Numbered from the stretch's first letter, positions 25,625 to 34,340 are shown. The stretch: DNA of 64,000 bases from Flagellimonas spongiicola (GCF_023502425.1 NZ_JAMFMA010000002.1:1054001-1118000); one strand, 5' to 3'. Numbers and translations: made by a program. Notes: generated by a model from the sequence alone, not told the origin.

Positions 25625-26752
25625 ATGAAATTTGTAATCGCTCCTGACAAATACAAAGGTTCCCTTTCGGGGGCACAATTTTGCAATGCCGTTGAAAATG
25701 GGATCCTGCAAGTGTTCCCGAAATCGAAAATCATCAAAAAACCCTTGGCAGATGGCGGAGACGGCACCTTGGAAGTCGTTCAACAATACCTTAATGCCAC
25801 ACTGGAAACAGTATTTGTCCAAGATCCTTTATTCCGAGAAATAAATGCGACTTATTTGTTATCCCAGGACAAAAAAACGGCTTATGTGGAAATGTCGGAA
25901 GCTTCAGGGTACAAGTTGTTGCAACATTCCGAAATGAATTGCATGCATACAACTTCTCTTGGAACGGGTCAATTAATTGTGAATGCACTGGACCAAGGCG
26001 TCCAAAAGATAATTTTAGGAATAGGAGGAAGTGCTACTAACGACGGTGGTATGGGTTTGGCACAAGCGCTCGGGTATCGCTTTTATGATGGCGAGAACAA
26101 TCCTTTGGAACCCGTTGGAAAAAATTTGGACAAAGTCCAGCGCATTGAAAAAGAGCATTTGCACCCTAGACTAAACGCTGTTGCGGTTCAAGTAGCTTGT
26201 GATGTGAACAATCCCTTTTATGGTGCTAAAGGTGCAGCACATATTTATGGTGCACAGAAAGGGGCCTCTCCAGAAGAAATTGAAATCTTGGATAATGGAT
26301 TGAGACAGTTTGCTCAAGTAATCCATCTAACTTTTGGATTAGATGTACAGGGAATTCCAGGTGCGGGTGCGGCCGGAGGAATGGGTGCGGGAGCAAAGGT
26401 TTTTATGGATGCCGAATTAACTTCAGGAGTTGATTTGATCATGGAATTGGCCAATTTCAAATCCGCTGTGGTAGATGCGGACTGGATAATTACAGGAGAA
26501 GGTCAGTTAGATGGTCAGACCTTGTCTGGGAAAACCATTAATGGGGTCCTTCAAGTAGCTGCTTCACATAAAATCCCAGTTGCCGCCTTGTGTGGTTCCA
26601 TAACGCTTACTATGGATCAAATCCAAGATTTAGGGTTGCAATATGCAGTCTCTATTCTTAATGAAATTGGAGATTTGGAAAAGGCAAAGTCCAATAGCTT
26701 TAGCAATTTGGAATTGGCAAGTTTTAATTTTGCCCGTTTGTTAAACCATTAA
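25625..26752 (+). CDS. glycerate kinase
   Basis: A 375-residue glycerate 2-kinase (GckA/GarK family). It phosphorylates D-glycerate with ATP. Signatures: FVIAPDKYKGSLSG at the N-terminus, LADGGDGTLE, GIGGSATNDGGMG and PGAGAAGGMGAG, and TGEGQLDGQTLSGK. The ATG at 25625 is preferred over 25616 because the family starts directly with M-K-x-V-I-A-P-D-K. Single gene, divergent from the SIMPL gene and convergent with the GNAT. No other glycerate-pathway gene is nearby. Confidence 0.94.
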   Translation: MKFVIAPDKYKGSLSGAQFCNAVENGILQVFPKSKIIKKPLADGGDGTLEVVQQYLNATLETVFVQDPLFREINATYLLSQDKKTAYVEMSEASGYKLLQHSEMNCMHTTSLGTGQLIVNALDQGVQKIILGIGGSATNDGGMGLAQALGYRFYDGENNPLEPVGKNLDKVQRIEKEHLHPRLNAVAVQVACDVNNPFYGAKGAAHIYGAQKGASPEEIEILDNGLRQFAQVIHLTFGLDVQGIPGAGAAGGMGAGAKVFMDAELTSGVDLIMELANFKSAVVDADWIITGEGQLDGQTLSGKTINGVLQVAASHKIPVAALCGSITLTMDQIQDLGLQYAVSILNEIGDLEKAKSNSFSNLELASFNFARLLNH

Positions 26753-26754
26753 AT

Positions 26755-27351
26755 TCAATACGATTTGTTCATTCGATATTCCAATGAAGCTTTTACAGTT
26801 TTCCATTCGTTGTCCAAAATTGAGAATACAACGGTATCCCTATAATTCCCTTGAGGATCAATTCTGTGGTTTCTAAGAATCCCTTCCTGTTTGGCGCCTA
26901 GTCTTAAAATGGCATTGCGAGAAGCCAAATTGTGGTAATGCGTACGAAACTCCACGGCAATACAGCCTAATGTTTCAAAAGCGTGCTGCAACAATAAGTA
27001 TTTACATTCGGTATTGATGCCCGTTCGCTGTACCGACTTTGCATACCAGGTAGCTCCAATTTCCAGCCTTCGATTTTCCGCTTCAATATTCAAATAGCGG
27101 GTGGAACCTACAATTTTATTGGTTTTCTTGTCAATAATGGTAAAGGGAAGTGCAAGACCTTTCTGTTGATTTTCAAATGCTGAATTCAAATACTTGGAAA
27201 TTGTGGCGGCTGACGGAACTGAGGTGAACCATAATTCCCATAAATTTCCATCTGAAGCCGCGTTCAACAAATCATTTTGATGTGACAGGTCCAGCGGGAT
27301 GAGTTTTACCAACTTTCCTTCAAGGGCTACAGGTTTTGTCCACGGTTCCAT
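26755..27351 (-). CDS. GNAT-family N-acetyltransferase
   Basis: An acetyltransferase of about 198 residues (RimJ/RimL-like): KLVKLIPLDLSHQNDLLNAA, IVGSTRYLNI, RLEIGATWYAKSVQRTGINT and NAILRLGAKQEGILRNHR. The in-frame ATG at 27426 would add 25 unlike residues inside the upstream gene; MEPWTKPV at 27351 matches the family start. It overlaps the Ada-metal-binding gene by 32 bp and is the last gene of the alkylation-response operon. Substrate unknown. Confidence 0.85.
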   Translation of the reverse strand: MEPWTKPVALEGKLVKLIPLDLSHQNDLLNAASDGNLWELWFTSVPSAATISKYLNSAFENQQKGLALPFTIIDKKTNKIVGSTRYLNIEAENRRLEIGATWYAKSVQRTGINTECKYLLLQHAFETLGCIAVEFRTHYHNLASRNAILRLGAKQEGILRNHRIDPQGNYRDTVVFSILDNEWKTVKASLEYRMNKSY

Positions 27352-27619
27352 TTGATTGACTTTTGGAATCAAAGATAAGTGTATTGTTTTTCCACTCGAG
27401 GTATTTTTTATGCATACAATGTCCACATGGGCGATAACCTTGCGCTAGTGCTTCATGCTCTGAGGAAAAGAAGACTCGATTTTGCTTGAGCATACGTTTC
27501 CCCGATTTACACTTCAGCGTGCCGTAAATCTTAAGATTGCGATTTCCACCTAAAACCAAGTTCTTGCTTTTTACTGCTTCTAGTAACGTCCTATTTGAAA
27601 TATCGTTATGTGCTACCAT
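27320..27619 (-). CDS. stand-alone Ada-type metal-binding domain protein
   Basis: A 99-residue protein equal to only the N-terminal zinc domain of Ada: KIYGTLKCKSGKRM, NRVFFSSEHEALAQGYRPCGHCM. Cysteines at 37, 65 and 68 are seen. E. coli Ada has four (38, 42, 69, 72), of which 38 accepts methyl groups from DNA phosphotriesters. By spacing to the VFF motif C37 fits Ada C42 better than C38, so the acceptor may be missing. Its ATG overlaps the stop of the 2OG oxygenase (TAATG). Probably acts with the AraC-MGMT protein encoded two genes upstream. Confidence 0.82.
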   Translation of the reverse strand: MVAHNDISNRTLLEAVKSKNLVLGGNRNLKIYGTLKCKSGKRMLKQNRVFFSSEHEALAQGYRPCGHCMHKKYLEWKNNTLIFDSKSQSNGTVDKTCSP

Positions 27620-28314
27620 TATTTCAATGCATCATGAAATATAATACCAAGGGAGTAACGTTGACCTTCCAATACTTCACTCACGCCATGTTTCATCTTG
27701 GTTTTATAGTACCCCCTTTTCCCTTCTTTTGGCAAATAATTGGTCGGAAAAATCAACATAGAGCCCTTGTTGGGCCTCAACACAATAGCCTTGGATTGTG
27801 CACGTGGCACCTGCATTGTTAATACAAATTCACCTCCTTTATATTCGTTATTTGGTTCAGAAAGCATCAATACCGCTTGCATGGGAAAGTACACTTCACC
27901 ATACAAATCTTGATGCAAGGTGTTGTAACCGCCAACACCATATTTTAGAATCAAGGGTGTGGCTAAGCGCTGCTCTTTTGATCTACAAAGTTCCTGTAGG
28001 TCCGTTAATCTTTGAGGGAAATATTCATTAAGCTTCAGCTTTCTATGCCATTCATTCGCAATGGGGACCAAATGAGGATAGATTGTGGTCCTTAGGTTTT
28101 CAATGATCTGTGGTAAAGGATATGTAAAGTACTTATACTCACCCTTTCCAAAACGATAACGTTCCATATGCACTGTTTTACGATACAATTCAAGATTGTT
28201 ATAGTCTTGGATAAGCGAATCACATTCCTCATTGTTGAGAACATAATCAATTATGGCATAGCCATTCCTTCGGATTTCACTTTGAAGTGAGTTCCAATCT
28301 ATTTGCATTTCCAT
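27619..28314 (-). CDS. 2OG-Fe(II) oxygenase of the Ada operon
   Basis: A protein of about 231 residues with a double-stranded beta-helix iron site: HxD in YNTLHQDLYGE, a distal His in MKHGVSEV and the 2-oxoglutarate Arg in GQRYSLGIIFH. It is related to the COG3826-type oxygenases rather than to AlkB, lacking the AlkB NxYxxG and RNxxx motifs. The ATG at 28314 is chosen over 28350, which lies inside the upstream gene. Its place between an AraC-MGMT and an Ada zinc domain suggests oxidative dealkylation of nucleic acid or nucleotides; inference. Confidence 0.85.
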   Translation of the reverse strand: MEMQIDWNSLQSEIRRNGYAIIDYVLNNEECDSLIQDYNNLELYRKTVHMERYRFGKGEYKYFTYPLPQIIENLRTTIYPHLVPIANEWHRKLKLNEYFPQRLTDLQELCRSKEQRLATPLILKYGVGGYNTLHQDLYGEVYFPMQAVLMLSEPNNEYKGGEFVLTMQVPRAQSKAIVLRPNKGSMLIFPTNYLPKEGKRGYYKTKMKHGVSEVLEGQRYSLGIIFHDALK

Positions 28315-28322
28315 AATAAATT

Positions 28323-29165
28323 CTAGTGTTGGGTTTTCGCAGCTTCCCACCCAATTATTGAAGTTTTACGCAGCGGATCCCATCGATAACCACCTAAATT
28401 TCCAGAGGACTGGATGACCCTATGACAAGGAATCAGATAGGCTATCGGATTACTGCCTATGGCAGTACCAACGGCCCTCGAAGCATTTGGTTTTCCTATG
28501 TCTTTTGCTATGGTTCCATAGGTGGCAAGAGCACCTTTTGGGATTTTGAGCAAAGATTCCCATACCTTCAACTGAAATTCAGTACCCTTTAAATGCAATT
28601 TAATTTTTGGTATTTGACTCCAATCGTTGGCAAATATCATCAAAGCATTGACTTGAATTTGATCTACTCTTTGTTGGTAATTGGCCTTTGGGAATTCCTG
28701 CATAAGTTGGTATAGTCCTTTCTCTTCGTCTTCCACAAAGGCCACATGGCACAATCCTTTTGCTGTTGACGCAATGATTACCAATCCAAAAGGACTAATG
28801 GCATAACTGTAGTTAATTGTGAGGTTTTCGCCGCCATTTTTATACTCGCCAGGAGTCATCCCCTCAATGGACACAAATAGATCGTGTAGTCTGCTGGTAC
28901 CAGACAAACCCGTTTCCATAGCGGTATCGAATAGGGTGGTTTCGGATTCCTTTAAGAGTGATTTGGCATGTTCCACACTGGTATATTGAAGGAACTTTTT
29001 TGGACTTACGCCAGCCCATTCCTTGAATAATCGCTGAAAATGATATGGGCTTAGGTGTACTTTTTCTGCAATTACAGCCAATGAAGGCTGATCCTTGAAG
29101 TTGTTTCGAATATGTGAAATTGCAGTAGCAATTCGCTGATAATTCAATTGATCTTGTTCGCTCAT
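28323..29165 (-). CDS. AraC-type HTH fused to O6-methylguanine-DNA methyltransferase (Ada-like)
   Basis: A 280-residue protein: an AraC HTH (about 10-108; IAEKVHLSPYHFQRLFKEWA, then FDTAMETGLSGTSRLHDLF) followed by an MGMT domain (about 120-275). The active-site PCHRV contains C247, with the following GYRWDPLRK. It repairs O6-alkylguanine by suicide transfer and, like Ada, probably activates its own operon. Unlike E. coli Ada, the N-terminal metal-binding domain is absent and encoded separately at 27320-27619. A full promoter lies at 29186-29214. Confidence 0.93.
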   Translation of the reverse strand: MSEQDQLNYQRIATAISHIRNNFKDQPSLAVIAEKVHLSPYHFQRLFKEWAGVSPKKFLQYTSVEHAKSLLKESETTLFDTAMETGLSGTSRLHDLFVSIEGMTPGEYKNGGENLTINYSYAISPFGLVIIASTAKGLCHVAFVEDEEKGLYQLMQEFPKANYQQRVDQIQVNALMIFANDWSQIPKIKLHLKGTEFQLKVWESLLKIPKGALATYGTIAKDIGKPNASRAVGTAIGSNPIAYLIPCHRVIQSSGNLGGYRWDPLRKTSIIGWEAAKTQH

Positions 29166-29185
29166 GACATAGTTATTTTATGCCT

Positions 29186-29214
29186 CAAAAGTAGTGTCGC
29201 ACCCCTAGGTTCAA
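29186..29214 (-). promoter_or_regulatory. promoter of the Ada-type operon
   Basis: Minus strand TTG (29214-29212), 18-bp spacer, TACTTTTG (29193-29186). The start codon at 29165 follows the predicted transcription start by about 14 bases. Confidence 0.75.
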
Positions 29215-29344
29215 AACCCGTTTCTTGCTGAATGCAACGGAAAACTTAGAATTTAAAGCTTTGCTTGGACATATTGCATCGTTCTTACAAAAAGCTGTCA
29301 AACGTTTAGTAAATTTAAATGTTTTGTGTTGAGAAGCTCGCGCT

Positions 29345-30100
29345 ATGAAACTGAAGAATTTCGTATTTCTAATCCTAATTATCGCACTTGTACTGGGCGG
29401 ATTGATTTACTGGCGGGAATATGCCACAAGAGATCAGGTTTCCTTAATACACGTTTTGATTTGGCAGATAGGAGTTTGGGCGCCATGGATTTTGGGTTTT
29501 ATCCTGTTGCGAAAGATGCATCGAAACCTTGTGAATACCAAGATTGGTTTGGCAAAATTAACGTTGATTGGTGTTATATTGGTAGGATTACATTTTGGTT
29601 GGTTCTTTTTGCTAAGCTCCACTGCTAGTCCGTATTTGGATTTACCTGGTTCCAGATTTGGGGTTTATCGCTATTTTTTTGTGTTTTGGACATTGATTGA
29701 TTTAGCACTGCTTTGGTTTATGGTCGATAAACTGAATACCTCACAAGAGCAGGCGGAGAAAATACCATTGCTTTTGGAACTGACCCGAGGTGGCAATAAA
29801 TTTTTTTGTAAACCGTCCGATATACAATGGTTGGTCTCTGAAAATTATTACACTAAATTGGCTACCAACCAAGGGATTTTCATGATGCGTAAACCTTTGA
29901 AAACATATTTGGAGATTCTTCCAATGCATACTTTTCTTAAAATCCATAGATCAACGATCATCAATATGGATTATGTAGTGGAACTTGCAAGAGGAAGCGG
30001 AAGTACCTTGGAAGTCATCATGCAAGACGGCACAAGGCGAAGGGTTAGCAAGAGTTTTATCAAAGACGTCACCCAGCTATTTAAGGAACGTGTTTATTAA
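29345..30100 (+). CDS. LytTR-family regulator with membrane domain
   Basis: A 251-residue protein with about four hydrophobic helices in residues 5-130 (FVFLILIIALVLGGLIYW, LTLIGVILVGLHFGWFFLL) and a C-terminal LytTR DNA-binding domain (about 150-247: DIQWLVSENYYTKLATNQG, FLKIHRSTIINMDYVVEL). No receiver domain, so sensing is likely in the membrane. It precedes the UnbV-molybdoenzyme pair by 114 bp on the same strand and may control it. Confidence 0.88.
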   Translation: MKLKNFVFLILIIALVLGGLIYWREYATRDQVSLIHVLIWQIGVWAPWILGFILLRKMHRNLVNTKIGLAKLTLIGVILVGLHFGWFFLLSSTASPYLDLPGSRFGVYRYFFVFWTLIDLALLWFMVDKLNTSQEQAEKIPLLLELTRGGNKFFCKPSDIQWLVSENYYTKLATNQGIFMMRKPLKTYLEILPMHTFLKIHRSTIINMDYVVELARGSGSTLEVIMQDGTRRRVSKSFIKDVTQLFKERVY

Positions 30101-30139
30101 GACCGTTCACTATCAATTTCCCGTTCATTTACTGCATTG

Positions 30140-30147
30140 TATGTTTG
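30140..30147 (+). promoter_or_regulatory. -7 box upstream of the UnbV gene
   Basis: TATGTTTG, 67 bp before the ATG at 30215. No TTG at the expected distance, which could mean activator dependence (for example on the LytTR protein). Confidence 0.45.
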
Positions 30148-30214
30148 ACCATCCTTCAAATGGGTAAGTTTAAGTGTCCATTTATATAATGAAATTCGTC
30201 AATCAACTTACCCC

Positions 30215-31732
30215 ATGCAATTACATTTTGCACATACACGATTTCTTGTATTCAGTTTTTACCTTTTCTATTCTTTGGTCCATGCTCAAAATTTTGAGTT
30301 TGTAAGAGGAGAAGATATTGGCGTTAAACAGGGTTCACGCGGGGTATCCATTGCAGATTTGGATGGCAATGGCTACTTGGATATCGTTGTGGCCAATCAA
30401 GTAGACTCACTTTCGATGCTTGGGAACACCATTCTTTTTAATAACGGACAGAATTATGTGTTGCAATACATTGCCTCCAACAATGTTAGGGCTTGGAGTG
30501 AATCTGTGCATACCGTTGATGTGGACAATGACCGTGATTTGGATTTATTTTTCACAACACAATTTGGCACCCCCAACTTATTATTCCTCAATAATGGAGA
30601 GGGTCATTTTACCCAAAGTGATGCCAGTCAACTTACATCAGACCAGACCAATTCTCCAGGTGCCTGTTGGTGTGATTTTGATTTAGATGGAGACATGGAT
30701 GTATTTGTGGTCAATAGAGATGGCGAGGACGATGCACTATATATTAACAATGGCAAGGGAAGCTTCTATAGAAAGGAAGTTGGACCTTGGATAGGTAATG
30801 GCGGAGATGGAAGATCTTGCGCATGGGGGGATATCAATGGTGATGGTTTCTTGGATTTATACGTTGCCAACTTTGTGGTGAAGGAAAATGGGCAATTTGT
30901 CGGTAAACATCGCAATTATCTTTACGTCGGAAACAAGGATAACGAGTTTGTAGAGCAGCTTAAAGGTGCTGCGGTTGAAACCTTGACTGCATCATACGGG
31001 GTAACCCTAGTTGATATGGATTATGATCACGACCTAGACATCTATGTGACCAACGTTTCAAGGTCAGATGAAAACGGTTTGTATCAAAACCAAGGCGATG
31101 GCAAGTTTGAACCGTTGACAGAAAGTGTATTGATGAATGGCAGCAATCGACCTTCAAAAGGACAGACTTGGGGGGATTTTAATTCTGATGGGCACTTAGA
31201 TCTTTATGTAGCCAATGGCACGGAAGGGTATCCAGAAATACAAAATTTTCTATTCTCTGGGAACCAAGAGGAGCACTTTCAAAGGATATATGAATCAATT
31301 GTGGCTATCCAACCACATATTTCTGCAGGTACGGCTTCGGGCGATGTAGACAACGACGGTGACTTGGACATCTACGTTTGCAATTGGGGTGGAGAAGCAG
31401 AACTCAATGACTTATATCGCAATGAATCGCCTTCACAGCGTTGGCTGAAAATCAAACTGCAAGGAAATAAGTCCAATTCTTTTGGGATTGGTAGTTGGGT
31501 CATTCTAGAACTATCCGATGGTAGGCAATTAACCAGATATTTTACCAGGGAAACAGGATATGGGAGCGAAAATGCCCCAGAATTACATTTTGGGATACCC
31601 AAGAATACCAGTATTTCACAAATGAAGGTACTATGGTCTTCAGGGATAGTTGATGTTTCAAATAGTATCGCCATAAATGCCACTTATCTCGTAAAGGAAA
31701 ACATCGAATTCAAAAAACTGACAAATGATTGA
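30215..31732 (+). CDS. secreted FG-GAP/VCBS repeat protein with ASPIC/UnbV domain (CRTAC1-like)
   Basis: A 505-residue protein with a signal peptide (YLFYSLVHAQ). It carries at least five calcium-binding FG-GAP/VCBS repeats with DxDxDG-like loops (DLDGNGYLDIVV, DVDNDRDLDLFF, DFDLDGDMDVFV, DINGDGFLDLYV, DVDNDGDLDIYV), forming a propeller, and a C-terminal ASPIC/UnbV domain (about 410-490; RWLKIKLQGNKSN). Family members are exported beta-propellers of mostly unknown role. It overlaps the molybdoenzyme gene by 8 bp, so the two are linked; it could be a scaffold or electron partner at the cell envelope, which is speculation. Confidence 0.88.
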   Translation: MQLHFAHTRFLVFSFYLFYSLVHAQNFEFVRGEDIGVKQGSRGVSIADLDGNGYLDIVVANQVDSLSMLGNTILFNNGQNYVLQYIASNNVRAWSESVHTVDVDNDRDLDLFFTTQFGTPNLLFLNNGEGHFTQSDASQLTSDQTNSPGACWCDFDLDGDMDVFVVNRDGEDDALYINNGKGSFYRKEVGPWIGNGGDGRSCAWGDINGDGFLDLYVANFVVKENGQFVGKHRNYLYVGNKDNEFVEQLKGAAVETLTASYGVTLVDMDYDHDLDIYVTNVSRSDENGLYQNQGDGKFEPLTESVLMNGSNRPSKGQTWGDFNSDGHLDLYVANGTEGYPEIQNFLFSGNQEEHFQRIYESIVAIQPHISAGTASGDVDNDGDLDIYVCNWGGEAELNDLYRNESPSQRWLKIKLQGNKSNSFGIGSWVILELSDGRQLTRYFTRETGYGSENAPELHFGIPKNTSISQMKVLWSSGIVDVSNSIAINATYLVKENIEFKKLTND

Positions 31733-33923
31733 AACAATCCAACGAAGGGATTTTATAAAATTGTCCTTGACAGCCACGGGAGCCCTAGTATTGGGGGTAC
31801 ATTTGGAATCCTGTATCAACAATTCCGAAAAAGCAGAAACATTTGAATTTTCACCACTGGTCCAAATAGACACAGATGGTTGGATTACTTTGATTGCCAA
31901 AAACCCAGAAATTGGACAAGGTGTGAAGACTTCGCTTCCTATGATTTTGGCTGAGGAATTGGGAGCGGATTGGAGTAAGGTCAAGATTGTTCAAGCAGAT
32001 TTTGATGTAAAATATGACGAACAATGGGCCGGAGGAAGTTATGCGATCATTTTGAATTGGGATTTGATGCGTACGGCTGGCGCCATGGTTCGGGATGTAT
32101 TGTTGCAGGCGGCCTCCACAGAATGGGCATTGCCCTTTTCGGAATTAACAACTAAAAACAATCAAATAATCCATGCAAAAACCGGAAAGAAGAGTGCATT
32201 CCAGGATTTTCTAATACAAGCGTCCCAACTCCAATTGCCTGAGGAAGTGGAATTCAAACCCCAATCAGAGTATTATATTGTTGGACAAGACAAACCACAA
32301 TACGGATTGAATGAAATGGTTTGTGGAAAGGCAAATTACGGCATCGATATTAAATTGCCCAACATGCTATATGCCACGGTACGCAAAAATCCGGTGCATG
32401 AGGGCAAGGTACTTCGATTTGATGCCACCAAGACACAGTCAATTCAAGGTGTGGTTGCGGTCCAGGAATTGGATAATCAAAAATATGGTGGTAGACTTTT
32501 GGCTGCCAATAGTCCCAACTTTGTTAACGGTGTGGCCGTAATGGCCGATTCCACTTGGACGGCGTTTAAAGGCGCGAAGGCATTGGAAATTGAATGGGAC
32601 AATTCCAATGCAAGACAGGAGAATTCCAAAGCGATTTTTGAACGATTTTATGAGCAGCTTTCTGATACCAGTATTGAGCGAACGGATGGTGATATTAAAA
32701 TGGCCGAAAGTAATGCCACCAGTATTCACGAAGCCATTTATGAACTACCTTTTTGGGCGCATGTACCCATGGAACCCATGAATTGTACCGTGGATTTTAG
32801 GGATGATTACTGTGAGGTATGGGCACCCACACAGAATCCTGAAGCCCTTCAAAATGGGTTGATAAAACTATTTGGATTGCAACCTGAGCAGATTAAGATT
32901 CATCTGCCCCGAATAGGTGGTGCGTTTGGCAGAAGATATTATGTGGATTACGCGATGGACGCGGCCATTCTTTCCCAAAAAATGAAAAGACCGGTTAAAT
33001 TGCTATGGAGCAGGGAAGAAGACATCAAGCATGATTGGTACAGACCGGGAAGCGTTCAAAAAATAAGAGCAGCATTAGATCAGGAGGGAATGGTCATGGG
33101 ATGGCAACATATACTTGCAAACGCATCACGGAAAACATCCTTGGGAAGAGAAGGTAGGCCAGCGGGAACGGAAATTGATGAATACGAGTTTCCAGCAGGT
33201 TTTGTATCCAACCTTCAGTTGGAATACGGTCATGTACTTAGTGATATACCACTAGGGCAATGGAGGGCAGTATCGGCATCTGCCAATGCCTTTCCAATTC
33301 ATTGTTTTTTGGATGAACTGGCCTATAAAGCAGGTATGGACCCTATCGATTATTTTTTAAAGTTTTTGGGTCCAGCAAGGATGGTTCCGGTGGCAGGGGA
33401 TTACGAATTTGATAATGGTCGGATGATCCATGTCATCGAGAAAGTACGGGCGCTTAGCAATTGGGATGTGCCACTTCCAAAAGGACAGGGTAGGGGGTTT
33501 GCCGCTCGCAAAGGAGCGGGTTCCTTTATTGCGGAAGTGGTCACGGTGCAGGTGGATGACAACAATCGACTTAAAATAGTAAAGGTAGATGCTGTAGTGG
33601 ATTGCGGAATTGTGGTTAACCCTTCTGGTGCTGAGGCCCAGGTTGAAGGTGGTATCTTGGAAGGATTAAGTGCTGCGCTTTATGGGGAACTTACCTTTAA
33701 GGATGGTGCTACGGAACAATCCAATTTTCACAATTACCCGTGGATTCGAATGCGGGATGTGCCGGAAATTGAAGTGGAATTCATTGTGAATGACTTGCCA
33801 CCCAGAGGACTTGGAGAGCCGCCTTTACCTCCAGCAATTCCAGCTTTGGCCAATGCCATTTTTGCGGCAACAGGACAACGGATACGAACGTTGCCATTGG
33901 CGCACTATTTTACTTTCGGATAA
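31725..33923 (+). CDS. Tat-exported xanthine dehydrogenase-family molybdopterin-binding subunit (IorB-like)
   Basis: A 732-residue large subunit like isoquinoline 1-oxidoreductase beta chain. It starts with a Tat signal (QRRDFIKLSLTATGALVLG) ending in LESC, a possible lipobox. Domains: an aldehyde oxidase/xanthine dehydrogenase hammerhead region (about 180-290) and the Moco-binding part (about 310-720) with GGAFGRRYYVDYAMDAA, PLGQWRAVSASANAFPIH, GRGFAARKG and the catalytic GLGEPPLPP glutamate. It needs molybdopterin (cytidine dinucleotide type) and normally a small [2Fe-2S] IorA subunit; none is adjacent. Substrate unknown; probably an aldehyde or N-heterocycle in the periplasm. Confidence 0.9.
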   Translation: MIETIQRRDFIKLSLTATGALVLGVHLESCINNSEKAETFEFSPLVQIDTDGWITLIAKNPEIGQGVKTSLPMILAEELGADWSKVKIVQADFDVKYDEQWAGGSYAIILNWDLMRTAGAMVRDVLLQAASTEWALPFSELTTKNNQIIHAKTGKKSAFQDFLIQASQLQLPEEVEFKPQSEYYIVGQDKPQYGLNEMVCGKANYGIDIKLPNMLYATVRKNPVHEGKVLRFDATKTQSIQGVVAVQELDNQKYGGRLLAANSPNFVNGVAVMADSTWTAFKGAKALEIEWDNSNARQENSKAIFERFYEQLSDTSIERTDGDIKMAESNATSIHEAIYELPFWAHVPMEPMNCTVDFRDDYCEVWAPTQNPEALQNGLIKLFGLQPEQIKIHLPRIGGAFGRRYYVDYAMDAAILSQKMKRPVKLLWSREEDIKHDWYRPGSVQKIRAALDQEGMVMGWQHILANASRKTSLGREGRPAGTEIDEYEFPAGFVSNLQLEYGHVLSDIPLGQWRAVSASANAFPIHCFLDELAYKAGMDPIDYFLKFLGPARMVPVAGDYEFDNGRMIHVIEKVRALSNWDVPLPKGQGRGFAARKGAGSFIAEVVTVQVDDNNRLKIVKVDAVVDCGIVVNPSGAEAQVEGGILEGLSAALYGELTFKDGATEQSNFHNYPWIRMRDVPEIEVEFIVNDLPPRGLGEPPLPPAIPALANAIFAATGQRIRTLPLAHYFTFG

Positions 33924-33943
33924 ATTTTTTGTATATTAAATAC

Positions 33944-34084
33944 ATGAACTTACCAGAAGAGTTTTACCAAATATTGATTTCAATTATCTTATTGAGTGTA
34001 TTAATGGTTTTTGCCAGTTTTTTCACAAAAAAGGGCAGGAACTTCAGAAGCAGTAGAAATAGAAAGGCAAGAAAGCAGTTCTAA
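33944..34084 (+). CDS. 46-residue small membrane protein
   Basis: An ORF of 46 codons plus stop, 20 bp after the molybdoenzyme. It has a short polar N-terminus (MNLPEEFYQ), one hydrophobic helix (about residues 10-27, ILISIILLSVLMVFASFF) and a strongly basic tail (KKGRNFRSSRNRKARKQF). The positive-inside layout predicts an inner-membrane protein with its tail in the cytoplasm. No family recognised; coding status rests on its composition and spacing. Confidence 0.5.
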   Translation: MNLPEEFYQILISIILLSVLMVFASFFTKKGRNFRSSRNRKARKQF

Positions 34085-34340
34085 CAGCATCTACATCCAA
34101 AAGATTCCACCACTAACTCTCTTTTATAATTCGACTAGTCCATTTTTAAATTCTTGCTAATTCGTATAGAAGCTTATTATATATAGTTGCCTTTACATGA
34201 GTTGCACAAACGACTACATCCGTTTACAAACGAAAACAAACGTTTACATACCGATTTATGGTTTTTTACACCCCTAAGTTTGCCCTGTCGATGTAATTCA
34301 GCTCGATAGTATTAACTGTTTAACACGTAAAATTTAAATC
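34085..34340 (+). promoter_or_regulatory. ssb upstream region with CG-phased repeats
   Basis: This gene-free stretch holds four CG steps at exactly 10-bp intervals (34211, 34221, 34231, 34241) within CAAACG and CGTTTAC words, including CGTTTACAAACG at 34221-34232 and AAACGTTT at 34238-34245. A TAAGTTTG -7 box is at 34275-34282. The repeat block would cover about -40 to -80 of the ssb promoter, a position suited to a regulator binding one DNA face. Nothing else seen. Confidence 0.5.

Noticed and set aside
34207-34250. Short repeats considered as a CRISPR array or replication iterons
   Set aside because: Units are only 6-7 bp with 10-20 bp phasing and no spacers; no cas, dnaA or rep gene nearby. 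Kept only as a possible regulatory block.
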